Below, piece by piece: positions 10,404 through 20,424 of a stretch of 64,000 bases of DNA. Made by a program: the position numbers and the translations under genes. The notes beneath the pieces are model-generated. The model was not told the origin of the DNA. It was given only the letters and a program-made list of their open reading frames with translations, and made no database searches. Each line of letters begins with the position of its first letter. The stretch's first letter is position 1. The stretch lies in contig JALQPE010000578.1 of NCBI GenBank assembly GCA_030407315.1, positions 124,001 to 188,000 of the forward strand, given 5' to 3'. This stretch comes from Asparagopsis taxiformis (lineage: Eukaryota > Rhodophyta > Florideophyceae > Bonnemaisoniales > Bonnemaisoniaceae).

Positions 10404-11413
10404 TGGTGTCTATGCATGGGTATTTGCCAGCTTGTGTATTGTCTTTGTTGAATGAGGGATGGATTTGGTGCAGGGGAAATTGACCATTTAACCTTGTCGC
10501 TCTCTGATCTCTCTCATCATAGGTTTTTGCGAACGATATGTTGCAATCATGTGGTTCACTTGCCAATGTGTCACATTCAATACCATTGGAGATACTTGGG
10601 AATCGCAGGGATGTTTATATTATCGGGTGATCAATATATACAGAGAGAGTATGTTCGTGTGGTAAATCAACACACGTTGGTCCGTCCTGAAGGTGGGGCG
10701 GTTGGTACATTTGTCGCAATTCGCACATGATTTAATCGCATCCCGGTAGATTAGCCAGTCGCACTCGAAGTGTGGAAGGGTATTAAATTAGTTTGCATTG
10801 ACCAGCTATCATTGGTATAAAATGTGTCAACGATAAGAGAACCACTCGAGCACAATTACAGTTGCGGCCTGTTTTGTTCATTCAACTAATGTTTAGGAGG
10901 GTCTACCCACAAGCAACCTATTCGAAACCGTTCGATTCCAACTTTTGAGAGCAACGAGGGCCTCGAATAGAGCATTGTTGCTGATGTTTGAAGCGCCTAT
11001 GTGCACATGCTCATTCTTTTCAATACAGGCCAACTAATCTACGAAGAAGCCCAATGACTAGAGATAATAACGAGTTATGTTCCCCATCGAAGAAGAAAGT
11101 ATCGGCTCATCCTCAACGAACGAATCGGGAAACAAATTTGAGCCATTTTCATACATGGTGCTGTATGCGGTAAAGTCTACATTTACAACTCCAAAACGCA
11201 CACATAAACACATGGGATGGAATCGTTCAACCAAGAATAATAGCTTCCTTGCTGTCGTTCTTCTGCGCGGCAATATCAAGTATTTCTTGTAGCTGTGTAT
11301 TGCAGACGGCCGACGGGCTGACGTGAGATCATCTGAGAATATTGCGACTTGAAAACATCGACAACTTGCCAAGGAAAGCAAACTCTCCAGCTCGAGGTCA
11401 AGCTCACCACGTA
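10404..11413 (+). other. 1-kb spacer upstream of the DUF3754-like gene
   Basis: A/T-richer than its neighbours. TATA-like stretches occur at about 10632 (CAATATATAC) and 10815 (GGTATAAAAT). Open frames on both strands are short and without homology. I see no gene here. Confidence 0.35.
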
Positions 11414-13168
11414 ATGTCACGAGCGTTTGTTCGTTATGTATCTCAGCTTTCCACAAACCGCAGATCATTTTTCGGAGATTGCCTTTGTCACCGCGCGCCG
11501 CGTCTTCTGCTGCACAATGGCGCCAGGCCATTCATGACAAGTCGATACATCAGCTCCCGGCGATCAGAAATAACATCAAACCAAACACAGAGGCCAGATG
11601 CATCTGCAGCGACGGATGATTCGCCGAATTCATCTAAACAAGTCGACAGCGATAGTGAACACGTCAACATTATCGGGGAGGAATATGCAACGCAAACCGC
11701 TACAGATCGTTTACTAGTTCAAGATTTACCCATTCCACAAGCACCGTTCTTTCATGGGCGATCGGCGAAAGAAATAATGCAGCACCTGGAAGTCCATCTG
11801 GTAAAACAAAATGTCGCCGCAAGCGAACGTCGTGAAATTCTAGAAAAGCTAGGTGAAAGCAGGTTGAGGATACAAGCAGCAGTCGCTGACTTGGTGGACA
11901 AAGCGCTACCAATGCTGACAGATACTACTGGAGATGATGAGCAGCCACCTGAGGAGGCAGTGGATGCGTTTATGCAACTTTTACAACTAGCAGGCTTCAA
12001 CATTCTACCGCAATTTGTGGAGCTTGATCCGCCGTCACCGGATGCACTGCAGCTGGGCGTTGCGGACGAGCAGACGTTGGACCCGACTATTCTGCGACGA
12101 AACCGGGTCGTTCGGGAGCGGTTTGTGCAGCAGGGATTGCGACCGGCAGATTTCGGCGAACCCGAACATTATCCGTACATATTTGCGGCGACGAGGGGAG
12201 TTTCATTGGTGAAGAAAAGCGGCCTATTGCTACCATTGAAACTACGCGCGCTGGAGCGCAAATATTTCGGATGGATGGAGACACCATTCGCACTAGTGGT
12301 CAATCCCATACGACGGATATTCCGAACGAACGCCAACGACGAACGCGGACAAGACGAGAAACGAGATTCAACAACGACAACGGCGTCTACTTTGCCGGGG
12401 ACAACGCAAAGCTACGTGCGGCGCGTCGTGCCTGCGGTTAAACTAGAAATGAATTGGCAATCTCTGAAACAAGTATTGCAACCATCGTTCACACAAGAGC
12501 CAGCACACAGCCACTTGCTACTGGTGTATCGCAGCGTGCGACCGAGTCTGAAATCGGTGCGTCGCAGCAAGCGCGCTGCATTGCTGCGGCAGATGCGCGG
12601 GACATTGATGGAATTGGTCAAGCCGACGCCGACGGGACGGCGGGAACGCGAGCGGGCGGCGAGGAACGACATATGCAACGCACTGGATGCGCTTCCACGC
12701 GGGGCGGGGGAGCTGGAGAAGGTTGGTGTGGAGTTATTCACGGACGTCGGATGGGGCGTTGTGCACCATGTGTATCCCGGCACGTACGTGCTACCGGCCA
12801 CGAGAGATCTGCTTCGCATTGATGTGGTGACGTTTTCTGGACTGCTGTCCGCGCTTGTTACGTATGTGCGAGATGTGGATTCTGTGTTTGTTGCGGCTAG
12901 TTTGGCGGGGAGCTTTGTGAGTTATGTGTTAAGAGTCGGGTTTGGCTGGCGCTCGGCGCTCATGGCGTATCGGAAACGCATCGCGGAGGAGAAGGGGGAG
13001 AGACGTGTCGCTAGTGGGGAATTTTGTATACGAGGACTGGCGGGACTTGCTGCGGACGAGGGGCTTTTCTGGGCGGCTTGGGAGCAACTTGGCGATACGG
13101 GTTTCAATCTGCGCGTAGAGGAGCAGACACAGCTTCGGGAGCTTTGGAACGCAATTCTGAACGGGTGA
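11414..13168 (+). CDS. Organelle membrane protein, DUF3754/TMEM143-like
   Basis: 584 residues from the first ATG; an in-frame TTG lies upstream. The leader (MSRAFVRYVSQLSTNRRSFF) is basic, aromatic and Ser-rich, typical of mitochondrial import. The middle (about 180-420) is charged and partly disordered. Near residues 470-515 there are one or two hydrophobic segments (VVTFSGLLSALVTYV, SVFVAASLAGSFVSYVL), followed by a conserved-looking C-terminus (ALMAYRKRI, GLAGLAADEGLFWAAWEQ) that recalls the end of DUF3754 proteins such as TMEM143. The match rests on layout and a few residues, so the family name is tentative. A membrane role in mitochondria or plastid is inferred. Confidence 0.55.
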   Translation: MSRAFVRYVSQLSTNRRSFFGDCLCHRAPRLLLHNGARPFMTSRYISSRRSEITSNQTQRPDASAATDDSPNSSKQVDSDSEHVNIIGEEYATQTATDRLLVQDLPIPQAPFFHGRSAKEIMQHLEVHLVKQNVAASERREILEKLGESRLRIQAAVADLVDKALPMLTDTTGDDEQPPEEAVDAFMQLLQLAGFNILPQFVELDPPSPDALQLGVADEQTLDPTILRRNRVVRERFVQQGLRPADFGEPEHYPYIFAATRGVSLVKKSGLLLPLKLRALERKYFGWMETPFALVVNPIRRIFRTNANDERGQDEKRDSTTTTASTLPGTTQSYVRRVVPAVKLEMNWQSLKQVLQPSFTQEPAHSHLLLVYRSVRPSLKSVRRSKRAALLRQMRGTLMELVKPTPTGRRERERAARNDICNALDALPRGAGELEKVGVELFTDVGWGVVHHVYPGTYVLPATRDLLRIDVVTFSGLLSALVTYVRDVDSVFVAASLAGSFVSYVLRVGFGWRSALMAYRKRIAEEKGERRVASGEFCIRGLAGLAADEGLFWAAWEQLGDTGFNLRVEEQTQLRELWNAILNG

Positions 13169-13545
13169 TTCACACCAGCTGAGCGCATAGAGCGGAGCAT
13201 TAACAGTAGATAGTTGCGCGCGCGACATCCAAGTTTTCCAAACTACACGTGCACGTCACGTAAGCCACGTGTCGAAATGATGTGCCACAATTGCGTATCG
13301 TACTTTGTCCAAGAAAGCAAGTCCAAAAAATTCCCGAAAAACGATACGCCAGCGCTCCGTGGAACCACCATTCAATCTACTTGCATGGACTCTTCACCTC
13401 ACACATACAATCGATCGCGCGCACCAACATCGCCTCGACAGACGTCCATCTCCCCATCCAACCGCGCGCGCCCGAACGACATGACCTGAGCACACTCGAC
13501 GCATCGCTATCACACCGCTGCCAACCGACGTCCACGATCCGCACA
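13169..13545 (+). other. Spacer upstream of the aspartic protease gene
   Basis: Promoter and 5' leader. The protease frame stays open upstream to a GTG at 13282 but encodes no signal-like or conserved sequence there, so it is treated as leader. Confidence 0.35.
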
Positions 13546-15522
13546 ATGCGCATCCGAACCGGACGGCATTTGGCCGTCGTCATTCCAATCCTGCTCGTCG
13601 CGAGTGCGCTATCGCAACGCGTAACACATTCGCTCGAATCGCTCGCGCCGCGCACATTGCGTCCCAATAGCACACGCGGCTTCCATCGACATCTCTATCT
13701 GCACGAGCCCGTGCCCGACCGCTTGCATCGCTATCTGCCATCCGTGTCGCGTCTGCTCCGACGCCGCCGTCTATTGGCGCCGCTGCCGTCCATCGTGCGC
13801 TTCCACGACGTGCAGCTCTACGGCGGCATGGTGGCCGTCGGCGAGTACTATGCCCGCGTCCAAATTGGCGGCCAGACCGTTCGCGTGCAGATTGATACCG
13901 GCTCCGCGACGCTCGCCGTGCCCGTCGCCGAGTGTAAGAATTGTAAACAGGGCGATATGCGCTACTCGTTGCAGAAATCAAATAGCGGAATTGCGACGAC
14001 GATCGGTTGCGCTGATGACGGCTGCATGGCCAATACATGCAGTCCGTACGCCTGTGGTGGCTGCTCGCAGAAAAAGGCGTGCTGCGCCAATAGTGACCGC
14101 GATAAGTGCGCTTTCCATCTCAGCTTTGGTGACGGTAGTGGCGCCAAGGGCATTTTGGTTCGAGATAATTTGAAATGGGGCGATCTGGAATTTCCAGTTA
14201 CCTTTGGTGGAATTCGTTCCGATTCGCCAGACTTTGAACGTGCAGAGGTGGATGGCATTCTGGGCATGGCCTATCCGACGTTGGCGTGCAATCCGAGCTG
14301 TATTACGCCAACTTTTGAGAGTATGCTCGAAAAATATCACATGAGAGATTTGTTCACCATTTGTATCACCTACGATTCCGGACGAATTGTGTTGGGCGAT
14401 TTCGACCCGGCAATGTCCAGTGAGGACGTGTCGTGGGTGCCGTTGCGTCAGGCCAGAACACCCGATTTCTACGCATTTCCGCTCATCGGTAATTTGCAGG
14501 TCAATGGCGAAGATCTGCCCCTGCCGTCGTATTCACGAGCTATTGTCGACTCGGGTACCACGTTGATTGTGTTCTCGCACGCCACCTTTGACAAGTTTAA
14601 ACGACATCTTCAACAGCACTACTGTGATGTTCCAGGCCTCTGTGACCAAGATTCGTGGTTCCGACCCGCTCATTGCACCAGAATTTCACACGATGATCGT
14701 CGCAAACTGCCCGTGCTCACTTTTAGAGTAAAGGACCTCGATATCACCCTCGGTCCTGAAGAATATCTCATCAACTATGCCAGCAAGGGTTCCGAGTTTT
14801 GGTGTGTGGGTATCATGGCTCTTGATTCAATGTCCGGTGGAGTAGATGTTATATTCGGTAACACGGTCATGAAAAAGTATGTCACCGTATATGACCGTGA
14901 AAATCATCGTGTTGGATTTGCCGTCTCCGACAAAAACTGTGCTATCGCTGAAGCGGAAACAGACAATGACCTACCCGTCGAAGAGCCAGCTGAAGAACCA
15001 GAACCTCAATCTCAAAGCAACGACCCTGTGCCAGTACCCGCACCTGCACCTGCACCAGCAGAAGAACCGCCATCAGAAGAACCACCGCGGGACACTGATT
15101 CATCTTCCACCACCGAATCCGCCCCGGATAGCGAAACAAAGGACCCTATAGTGGGCAATTCACCAAACCTAGCAGAATCGCCGGAATCTATCTGCAATGC
15201 AGCTGCCAACTGCACGGCATGCGCAAAGGTCACAGATGCAAATTGCTTTTGGGATTCGCCGATTAGAAAATGTGTCAAAGGTGATGCAACAGTACTCATG
15301 TGCACTGTCGACGCACTGGCAGGAAGGATTCTATACGTCGTGGGAGGCGCATTTGTCGTCGTTATCGTTGTAGTCGCCGTCATTGTATTTGCTGTCAAGG
15401 GATACCGAAAGCGAAACGCAGCACTGCCCGCCGATCCTGATGAGCATCGTGAGGCAACGCGCCCGCTTGCGCCACATGAGAGGGATACACATGCTGCGTT
15501 TGCAATCGACGATGATGAATAG
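13546..15522 (+). CDS. Type I membrane aspartic protease with a PSI domain
   Basis: 658 residues from the ATG that begins a clear signal peptide (MRIRTGRHLAVVIPILLVASALS). A basic pro-region follows (about 26-90). The pepsin-like domain has both active-site Asp motifs: DTGS at 117-120 and DSGTT at 335-339. A Cys-rich insertion after the first motif (CKNCKQGD, CADDGCMANTC, CGGCSQKKACC) suggests several extra disulfides. Then come an acidic Pro-rich linker (about 470-545), a Cys-rich PSI/plexin-like module (547-590: CNAAANCTACAKVTDANCFW), one transmembrane helix (about 595-618) and a short cytosolic tail. The layout recalls BACE-type secretory-pathway proteases. The substrate is unknown; a secretory or vacuolar membrane site is inferred. 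Confidence 0.87.
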   Translation: MRIRTGRHLAVVIPILLVASALSQRVTHSLESLAPRTLRPNSTRGFHRHLYLHEPVPDRLHRYLPSVSRLLRRRRLLAPLPSIVRFHDVQLYGGMVAVGEYYARVQIGGQTVRVQIDTGSATLAVPVAECKNCKQGDMRYSLQKSNSGIATTIGCADDGCMANTCSPYACGGCSQKKACCANSDRDKCAFHLSFGDGSGAKGILVRDNLKWGDLEFPVTFGGIRSDSPDFERAEVDGILGMAYPTLACNPSCITPTFESMLEKYHMRDLFTICITYDSGRIVLGDFDPAMSSEDVSWVPLRQARTPDFYAFPLIGNLQVNGEDLPLPSYSRAIVDSGTTLIVFSHATFDKFKRHLQQHYCDVPGLCDQDSWFRPAHCTRISHDDRRKLPVLTFRVKDLDITLGPEEYLINYASKGSEFWCVGIMALDSMSGGVDVIFGNTVMKKYVTVYDRENHRVGFAVSDKNCAIAEAETDNDLPVEEPAEEPEPQSQSNDPVPVPAPAPAPAEEPPSEEPPRDTDSSSTTESAPDSETKDPIVGNSPNLAESPESICNAAANCTACAKVTDANCFWDSPIRKCVKGDATVLMCTVDALAGRILYVVGGAFVVVIVVVAVIVFAVKGYRKRNAALPADPDEHREATRPLAPHERDTHAAFAIDDDE

Positions 15523-15781
15523 CGTGTTGTGCGTTTCATGTCTATCGGGGTGGGAATAATGGTATTTGAGGGGATGCGTATGCTGCTTGTTTAGGTGTGC
15601 GTAGAGGGTTATAAATTGTATATGGTAGATACTCTTTTGTTCTGTTGTGCATCAAAACTTGTTGTCCATTGGGCGTTTCCGTATTCTGCCAATGATATCA
15701 TGCACCGTGAGTGTACCTCGTTAGGTACGATACCACCCTTCCATCGACAACCAAAACCCTCAACTATTCCCTCGTACAATC

Positions 15782-17386
15782 ATGGCGCTTAGTTTCGTCT
15801 CCTCCCTCCAACCTCTCGTCATCGGCAGATCACGTCCCAAACTTCAAACCTGTCCACGCCGAAACCGAGCGCAGCCCCAAATCCCATGTATGACAACAAC
15901 TTCGCCACAACAAACAGTCCAAGACTTTCTCGCATCGCCCAGCACCGAACACGACATCGAAAACCTCCAAACGTGGTGCACAAACAACGGCATCCAATAC
16001 CCTCTTCTAACAATCTCCCCAACATCGCGCGCCCTCATCGTCCAAAGTCCCATTACACCACCTACAAGCACCATAGCCGTTCCGCGAAGCGCAGCGCTCA
16101 TAGTCGACATAACCAGCCCGTCCCCGCCGACGCTACAAGTTCTCTCCGGCGTGTCGATCGCCTTTTGGCGCAACGCCTCGTGGGAAATCCGCCTCGCCGT
16201 GCGACTACTGGACGAAGTGGCGTGCGGCGCGTCCTCGCGCTATCTGGCGTACATTTGCGCATTGCCGCGAAATCCGGGCGGCATGTTGTGGGCATACCAA
16301 CAAGCCGGACGCACAGCTGTCACACGCCAGTTGCAGCGCTATGGCATGCAGCCTGTCGCGGATGCGTATCGCGCGAGCATCAAGTCGCAATTCGTGGCCT
16401 TTCGTGCTGGATTACCGCCCGGGCAGAGAGATGTCGTCGATTTGCGCGCCTTCTCGTGGGCGGTGGGCATTGCGCAGAGCAGGGGTTTCGGCATTCCGAC
16501 CGGGGACGATGCCAGCGCGGCTGGCATGGCGGGGTGTCGGGGCGTGCCGCTTGAATATGCGCTGTTCCCTGGGTTGGATATGGGGAATCATTCGGTGCAT
16601 TGTAAGACTAATTTCGTGTTTGACGAGAGTCGGGACGAGTATTGCGTGATCGCTGGGAGTGGATTTGAGATCGGGGAACAGTTTTTGTTGTCATATGGTC
16701 CAAAGTCGAATGATGATCTCGTGTTCTTCTATGGGTTTGTCGAGGGCAATAATCCGGCCAATGTGGTGAAGATTGTTGACACGCGTGAGTGGTTATTGGA
16801 CGTGTGCCATCGCAATGGCTCGGAGGATGAGGATTGGGAGAGAAAATTGCAGATACTGAAGGAGAAAAGGATGACATTGGTGGAGAAAGTATATGAATTG
16901 CGTCAGGACGGGTTGGATGATGGGTTGGTGCAAGCGCTACGGATTGTGTGTGCTACATTGGAGGAAATTGACGAGATAGGGTCGCGGAAGAACGGCACTG
17001 ATGTCGCACATGCATTGTCACTGGAAAATGAACTCAAGGTTTGGAAATGCATTGAGTGCAAATGCGATCAATTGTTGGATGAGCTGGGAGATTTTTCACA
17101 GGAGGAGCAGGAAAGACTGACGCAAATGTATGAGAAGAAACGGGTAAGCGCTGTGTGGACGTGGGGTTTGGACGATGGTGATGGGCAACTATTGTATCGG
17201 TATGAACGACAGATGGTGCTGTCGGCCACCAAGGAGCGCGTATGTCACTTTGCGAAAGTGAGCGCAGCTGTTGGAAGAATATGTACGGTACTTTTGCCGC
17301 CGTCACAATCGATGTTGCGCACGGATATTTTCGGCAAAGGTGTTTCGCCGGACGACACGAGTGGAGTTCACAAATTTGCAATCTAA
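15782..17386 (+). CDS. SET-domain methyltransferase, Rubisco LSMT/SETD3-like, plastid leader
   Basis: 534 residues. It begins MALSFVSSLQ with a basic, Ser-rich stretch resembling a plastid transit peptide. The split SET domain carries the LSMT/SETD3 family signatures FPGLDMGNHS (Asn269-His270) and the catalytic YGPKSNDDLVFFYGFV (Tyr305). An LSMT-type substrate-binding C-terminal region follows (about 320-530, mostly helical and charged). Members methylate lysine on the Rubisco large subunit, aldolase or other plastid proteins, or histidine on actin. The target cannot be read from sequence. The ATG at 15782 is the first in frame and provides the leader. Confidence 0.85.
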   Translation: MALSFVSSLQPLVIGRSRPKLQTCPRRNRAQPQIPCMTTTSPQQTVQDFLASPSTEHDIENLQTWCTNNGIQYPLLTISPTSRALIVQSPITPPTSTIAVPRSAALIVDITSPSPPTLQVLSGVSIAFWRNASWEIRLAVRLLDEVACGASSRYLAYICALPRNPGGMLWAYQQAGRTAVTRQLQRYGMQPVADAYRASIKSQFVAFRAGLPPGQRDVVDLRAFSWAVGIAQSRGFGIPTGDDASAAGMAGCRGVPLEYALFPGLDMGNHSVHCKTNFVFDESRDEYCVIAGSGFEIGEQFLLSYGPKSNDDLVFFYGFVEGNNPANVVKIVDTREWLLDVCHRNGSEDEDWERKLQILKEKRMTLVEKVYELRQDGLDDGLVQALRIVCATLEEIDEIGSRKNGTDVAHALSLENELKVWKCIECKCDQLLDELGDFSQEEQERLTQMYEKKRVSAVWTWGLDDGDGQLLYRYERQMVLSATKERVCHFAKVSAAVGRICTVLLPPSQSMLRTDIFGKGVSPDDTSGVHKFAI

Positions 17387-17613
17387 GAAGACAGACGTCC
17401 GTTTCGACGGCACGATTCTACGCATTCGATGATCGGTTTAACACTCTGTACGGCAATTTTGCGTGGTAATTTCTCATCACATTAAATGCCAACACAACAC
17501 TCCATTGACAAAGTCCAGGGATGCAATTTAGTGAAGCAAGAATAACACTAAAGCCTCCTACCTCAACATCATACAAACAAACGCGCACTCAACTTAGCAG
17601 CGCGAGATGCAAC

Positions 17614-18111
17614 CTACAAACGAGGGGCGTCAGCAAAACCAACAGCTTCCTGCTGTCTCTGACAAGCGGCCAAAATATCAATATTCCACTGACAGGCGGC
17701 GACATTGGAGCCATTTGCCTGCATACATTTCCGAAACTCCATAATCTCGCGCTGACAAACGCTGTCCGACAGGTCTTCCGCGGCCAATTCACCGGCGGTG
17801 TGAGTGTCATCATACGCGGCGGCGGGCTCGGCTTCCGGCGCGGCGGACGCAGAACCGCCGAAAATTGCGCGATCCATCGCGCGTCCCGCCATCACTCCCA
17901 GACCGGTCGAGGCGACATTGGCCATGAAACCGCCGGCGGCCGAGGGCGCGGCGGGCGCCGATGGCGCGGTCGGCGCTGCTTTCTGCGGTGGCGGTGCTGG
18001 TTTCTTCGGCACCGGACGCGGCGACGCTGTCGTCGACGCTGCGCGTCGCGCCTGCGGACGGGGGGACGGTGCGCGACGCGGGGCGGATCGTGATGATGAT
18101 CGACGTGCCAT
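17614..18111 (-). CDS. CHCHD2/CHCHD10-like twin CX9C mitochondrial protein
   Basis: 165 residues from MARRSSSRSAPRR; the open frame extends upstream only through low-complexity leader sequence. The N-terminus is Arg/Ser/Pro/Ala-rich. A glycine-rich hydrophobic segment lies in the middle (GGFMANVASTGLGVMAGRAMDRAIFGG). The C-terminus holds a CHCH fold with two C-x9-C motifs: Cys119/Cys129 and Cys140/Cys150. This layout matches animal CHCHD2/CHCHD10 and yeast Mix17, small proteins imported into the mitochondrial intermembrane space by the Mia40 route that affect cristae and respiration. Convergent with the SET gene. Confidence 0.88.
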   Translation of the reverse strand: MARRSSSRSAPRRAPSPRPQARRAASTTASPRPVPKKPAPPPQKAAPTAPSAPAAPSAAGGFMANVASTGLGVMAGRAMDRAIFGGSASAAPEAEPAAAYDDTHTAGELAAEDLSDSVCQREIMEFRKCMQANGSNVAACQWNIDILAACQRQQEAVGFADAPRL

Positions 18112-18722
18112 TTTGGGGTGGTTGGCGGTGGTAACGATGGTGTGGGTGGGTGATTGGGTCGGATTGATGAGGGGTGGAATGTTGCGGAAACGTGGATGAA
18201 AGTTATTGGGTGGAATGGATGGATGTTTTGGATCTTTGAGCTGGTTTGTGGGGATGTATTTTTGGATTTTTGGGAATTTGAGGATGAAAGGTTTGTAAGT
18301 TTGGTGAGAGGGAGATGGTAGAGAGGTGTAACTGGCACGGAGGTGTAAAAAAAAAGTTGAATTGGTTGGTGGCGAATGCTTTGTCATTTTCAGTGTCGAA
18401 TCGAAGAACAAGTCAATTGGCCGATTGAGAAGCATTTTTAATGACATGGCAGAAATAAACGCAAAAAACACAAATTATATAAAACACTCACGAGTGTACT
18501 GTATGCGAGGATGCAATCAGCGCGTGCCCAGCTATCATATACACGCACGGCGCGTGTCCGAAACGATGCAGTGGCACAAATCGTTTCGTTGTGCGAAACC
18601 TCGAGACCGACAGTCCAATCTTCAACTCATTTGTCCACACAAGACCATCAATTGCGCTCTTCCTATCTATAAGCATCCATGCGCACTCACCCGTCATCAT
18701 CCACCCATCGGCCCAACTCGCA
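18112..18722. other. Divergent promoter region, CHCHD2-like and coiled-coil genes
   Basis: A 611-bp spacer. It contains A/T-rich sequence with an ATTATATAAAAC TATA-like element around 18474-18485, oriented for the plus-strand gene but 240 bases from its ATG. No coding signal. Confidence 0.35.
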
Positions 18723-19802
18723 ATGCATATCGCGTCCAACGCCCATCGTCACTCGATGCCCGAGCCGACACGCGAGCAACTCAAACAGCAATATCTCGCG
18801 CAGGAGGCCGTAGCCAACAAATTAGCCGGACAGGACGACGCTTTTCGCGCCGCTTGCGAGGCGGCCGACGAGGCACTTCATCGCGCCAACGCCGTTGCCG
18901 CCGCTTTCACCTCGATTCGTGACACCCATGCGTCGCTTCAACTCCAGATTTCGCGTCTACAATCGCGCCGACTGCGCGGCCGCCTCTTCCCGCACGCCAC
19001 CAATTCCGCCCGTCGCACCCTCGAGGACGACCTCGCCGTCGTCACTGAAAGCCTCCTCGAAGCCAAGGCAGATAAGAATCGCGCCGACGAGGACGTGCGC
19101 GCCCGCGTGCAGACTAGAGAGCAATTGAGACGAGATGCAGAGATGCTGCAGAACGCTGAGAGTCGTCGTAGACATATTCTGGACATGCTTTATAATGGTC
19201 AGCATGTCGGGTCGCCAGAGGAAAACTCTATGCAGGGAGAGAGGAATCGATTGGCCAATGTCGCTGGACGTGCAAAGAGGAATTATATGCAGCAGAAGAA
19301 TGTGTACAAATTGCTTCAGGCTGCTTTGAGTCATTTACAATCGGCGCAGAGATTGTTGTATGACGCCCAGTTGACTAATACCGTGGACTTGTTCGCCGGC
19401 GGCTCTATTGGCGCGGTGGCAGGTCTCAGCAGTCAGTTTAATTTACGCAAAGCAGCGACACATGCGCAGAGTGCAGAGGCTGATATTCGACGCGCGGCCG
19501 CTTCCAATCCACAGCTGCCGATTGCAAAGTCGATAACAGTAGGGCACGGTGTGCATTTGGTCATCTTGGACGTTGCGTTTGATAATATTTTTACCGATCT
19601 GGCCATTCGTGCCGTGATTGAGAAATCAGTTCGCTCCGTCGATCGCGCCATAGAGACCGTTAGGAATAACATGAGGGTGCAGAAGAAGCATGTGGATCAG
19701 ATCCGAGCCAATCTCACCGATTATTCCATCGAGCTTCGTAGCGCATCGGAGGACCTCGTTCGCGTCAGAGCCGACCTTGTTCACGGCCGAACGCCGCAAT
19801 AG
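18723..19802 (+). CDS. Coiled-coil protein of unknown function
   Basis: 359 residues from the first ATG (a second ATG follows at 18756); the frame is open further upstream but only from a GTG. Almost all of it is predicted-looking helix: long Glu/Arg/Ala/Leu/Gln segments at about 10-115, 120-205 and 290-355, separated by a glycine-rich spot (VDLFAGGSIGAVAGL). The pattern RRRHILDMLYNGQ and the DLFAGG spot recall a group of uncharacterised coiled-coil proteins in fungi, but I cannot confirm this by eye. No signal peptide, membrane segment or enzyme motif. Function unknown. Confidence 0.7.
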   Translation: MHIASNAHRHSMPEPTREQLKQQYLAQEAVANKLAGQDDAFRAACEAADEALHRANAVAAAFTSIRDTHASLQLQISRLQSRRLRGRLFPHATNSARRTLEDDLAVVTESLLEAKADKNRADEDVRARVQTREQLRRDAEMLQNAESRRRHILDMLYNGQHVGSPEENSMQGERNRLANVAGRAKRNYMQQKNVYKLLQAALSHLQSAQRLLYDAQLTNTVDLFAGGSIGAVAGLSSQFNLRKAATHAQSAEADIRRAAASNPQLPIAKSITVGHGVHLVILDVAFDNIFTDLAIRAVIEKSVRSVDRAIETVRNNMRVQKKHVDQIRANLTDYSIELRSASEDLVRVRADLVHGRTPQ

Positions 19803-20424
19803 CTGCGGCTTGATACCTGGCGTTAGAGACGAGCTAGCGCTTTTGTAAAGTATGTAAAGGCTGCTAGAAGAACCATTGTGCTTAGTATTGCTTCCTTTGC
19901 ACCACCGGGTGCCAATGCTGCACTGTTTCCAACACTTGGAAGCGTTCCGTGCTCTTTTGTCATCCGCACACGTCGTCGTTCAGCGTTCCAGTACCCTTTG
20001 AACATTCTCTTACGCCTTTCGATCATGTTGAGTGTGATTCAGAAGATCGTTTTACAGTTGTTGTATCTGCGGGGTCGCTTCCACCGCAGCTCGTTTGCCC
20101 TTGTCGCTGCTCCAAACTCGTTCTGCATCACATGTTTCGCGCAGCTCCATTACATAATTTGGCATTTTCAAATTATTTTAAAAGTATACCAGATCTCAAA
20201 ATAAAATATTGATCTTGTCATAATTTGCACAGGTGCCAAGTGATGGTGATCAACTGAGGGACGGCGGTCGGTAAATAGCGATCGGATCAACTCGTTCACT
20301 CCCGTTACTTGGCAAATCTATCGTCGCCAGCACCCTACCATTTCTGTCCGACCCCGCGCCACTCCTTCACATTTTCAAAGCTTCCGCCGCTGTCAATTCC
20401 TCCTGAGATCACGCCAGCCCAACC
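19803..20424 (+). other. Spacer between the coiled-coil gene and dyskerin
   Basis: 3' flank of the coiled-coil gene, with an A/T-rich stretch and AATAAAATATT near 20201-20211 (possible poly(A) signal), followed by the dyskerin promoter. No gene recognised. Confidence 0.4.

Noticed and set aside
20309..20424. Dyskerin N-terminus from the long upstream frame
   Set aside because: That frame starts at TTG and reads through an intron. The spliced start at 20425 supplies the conserved KPES segment.
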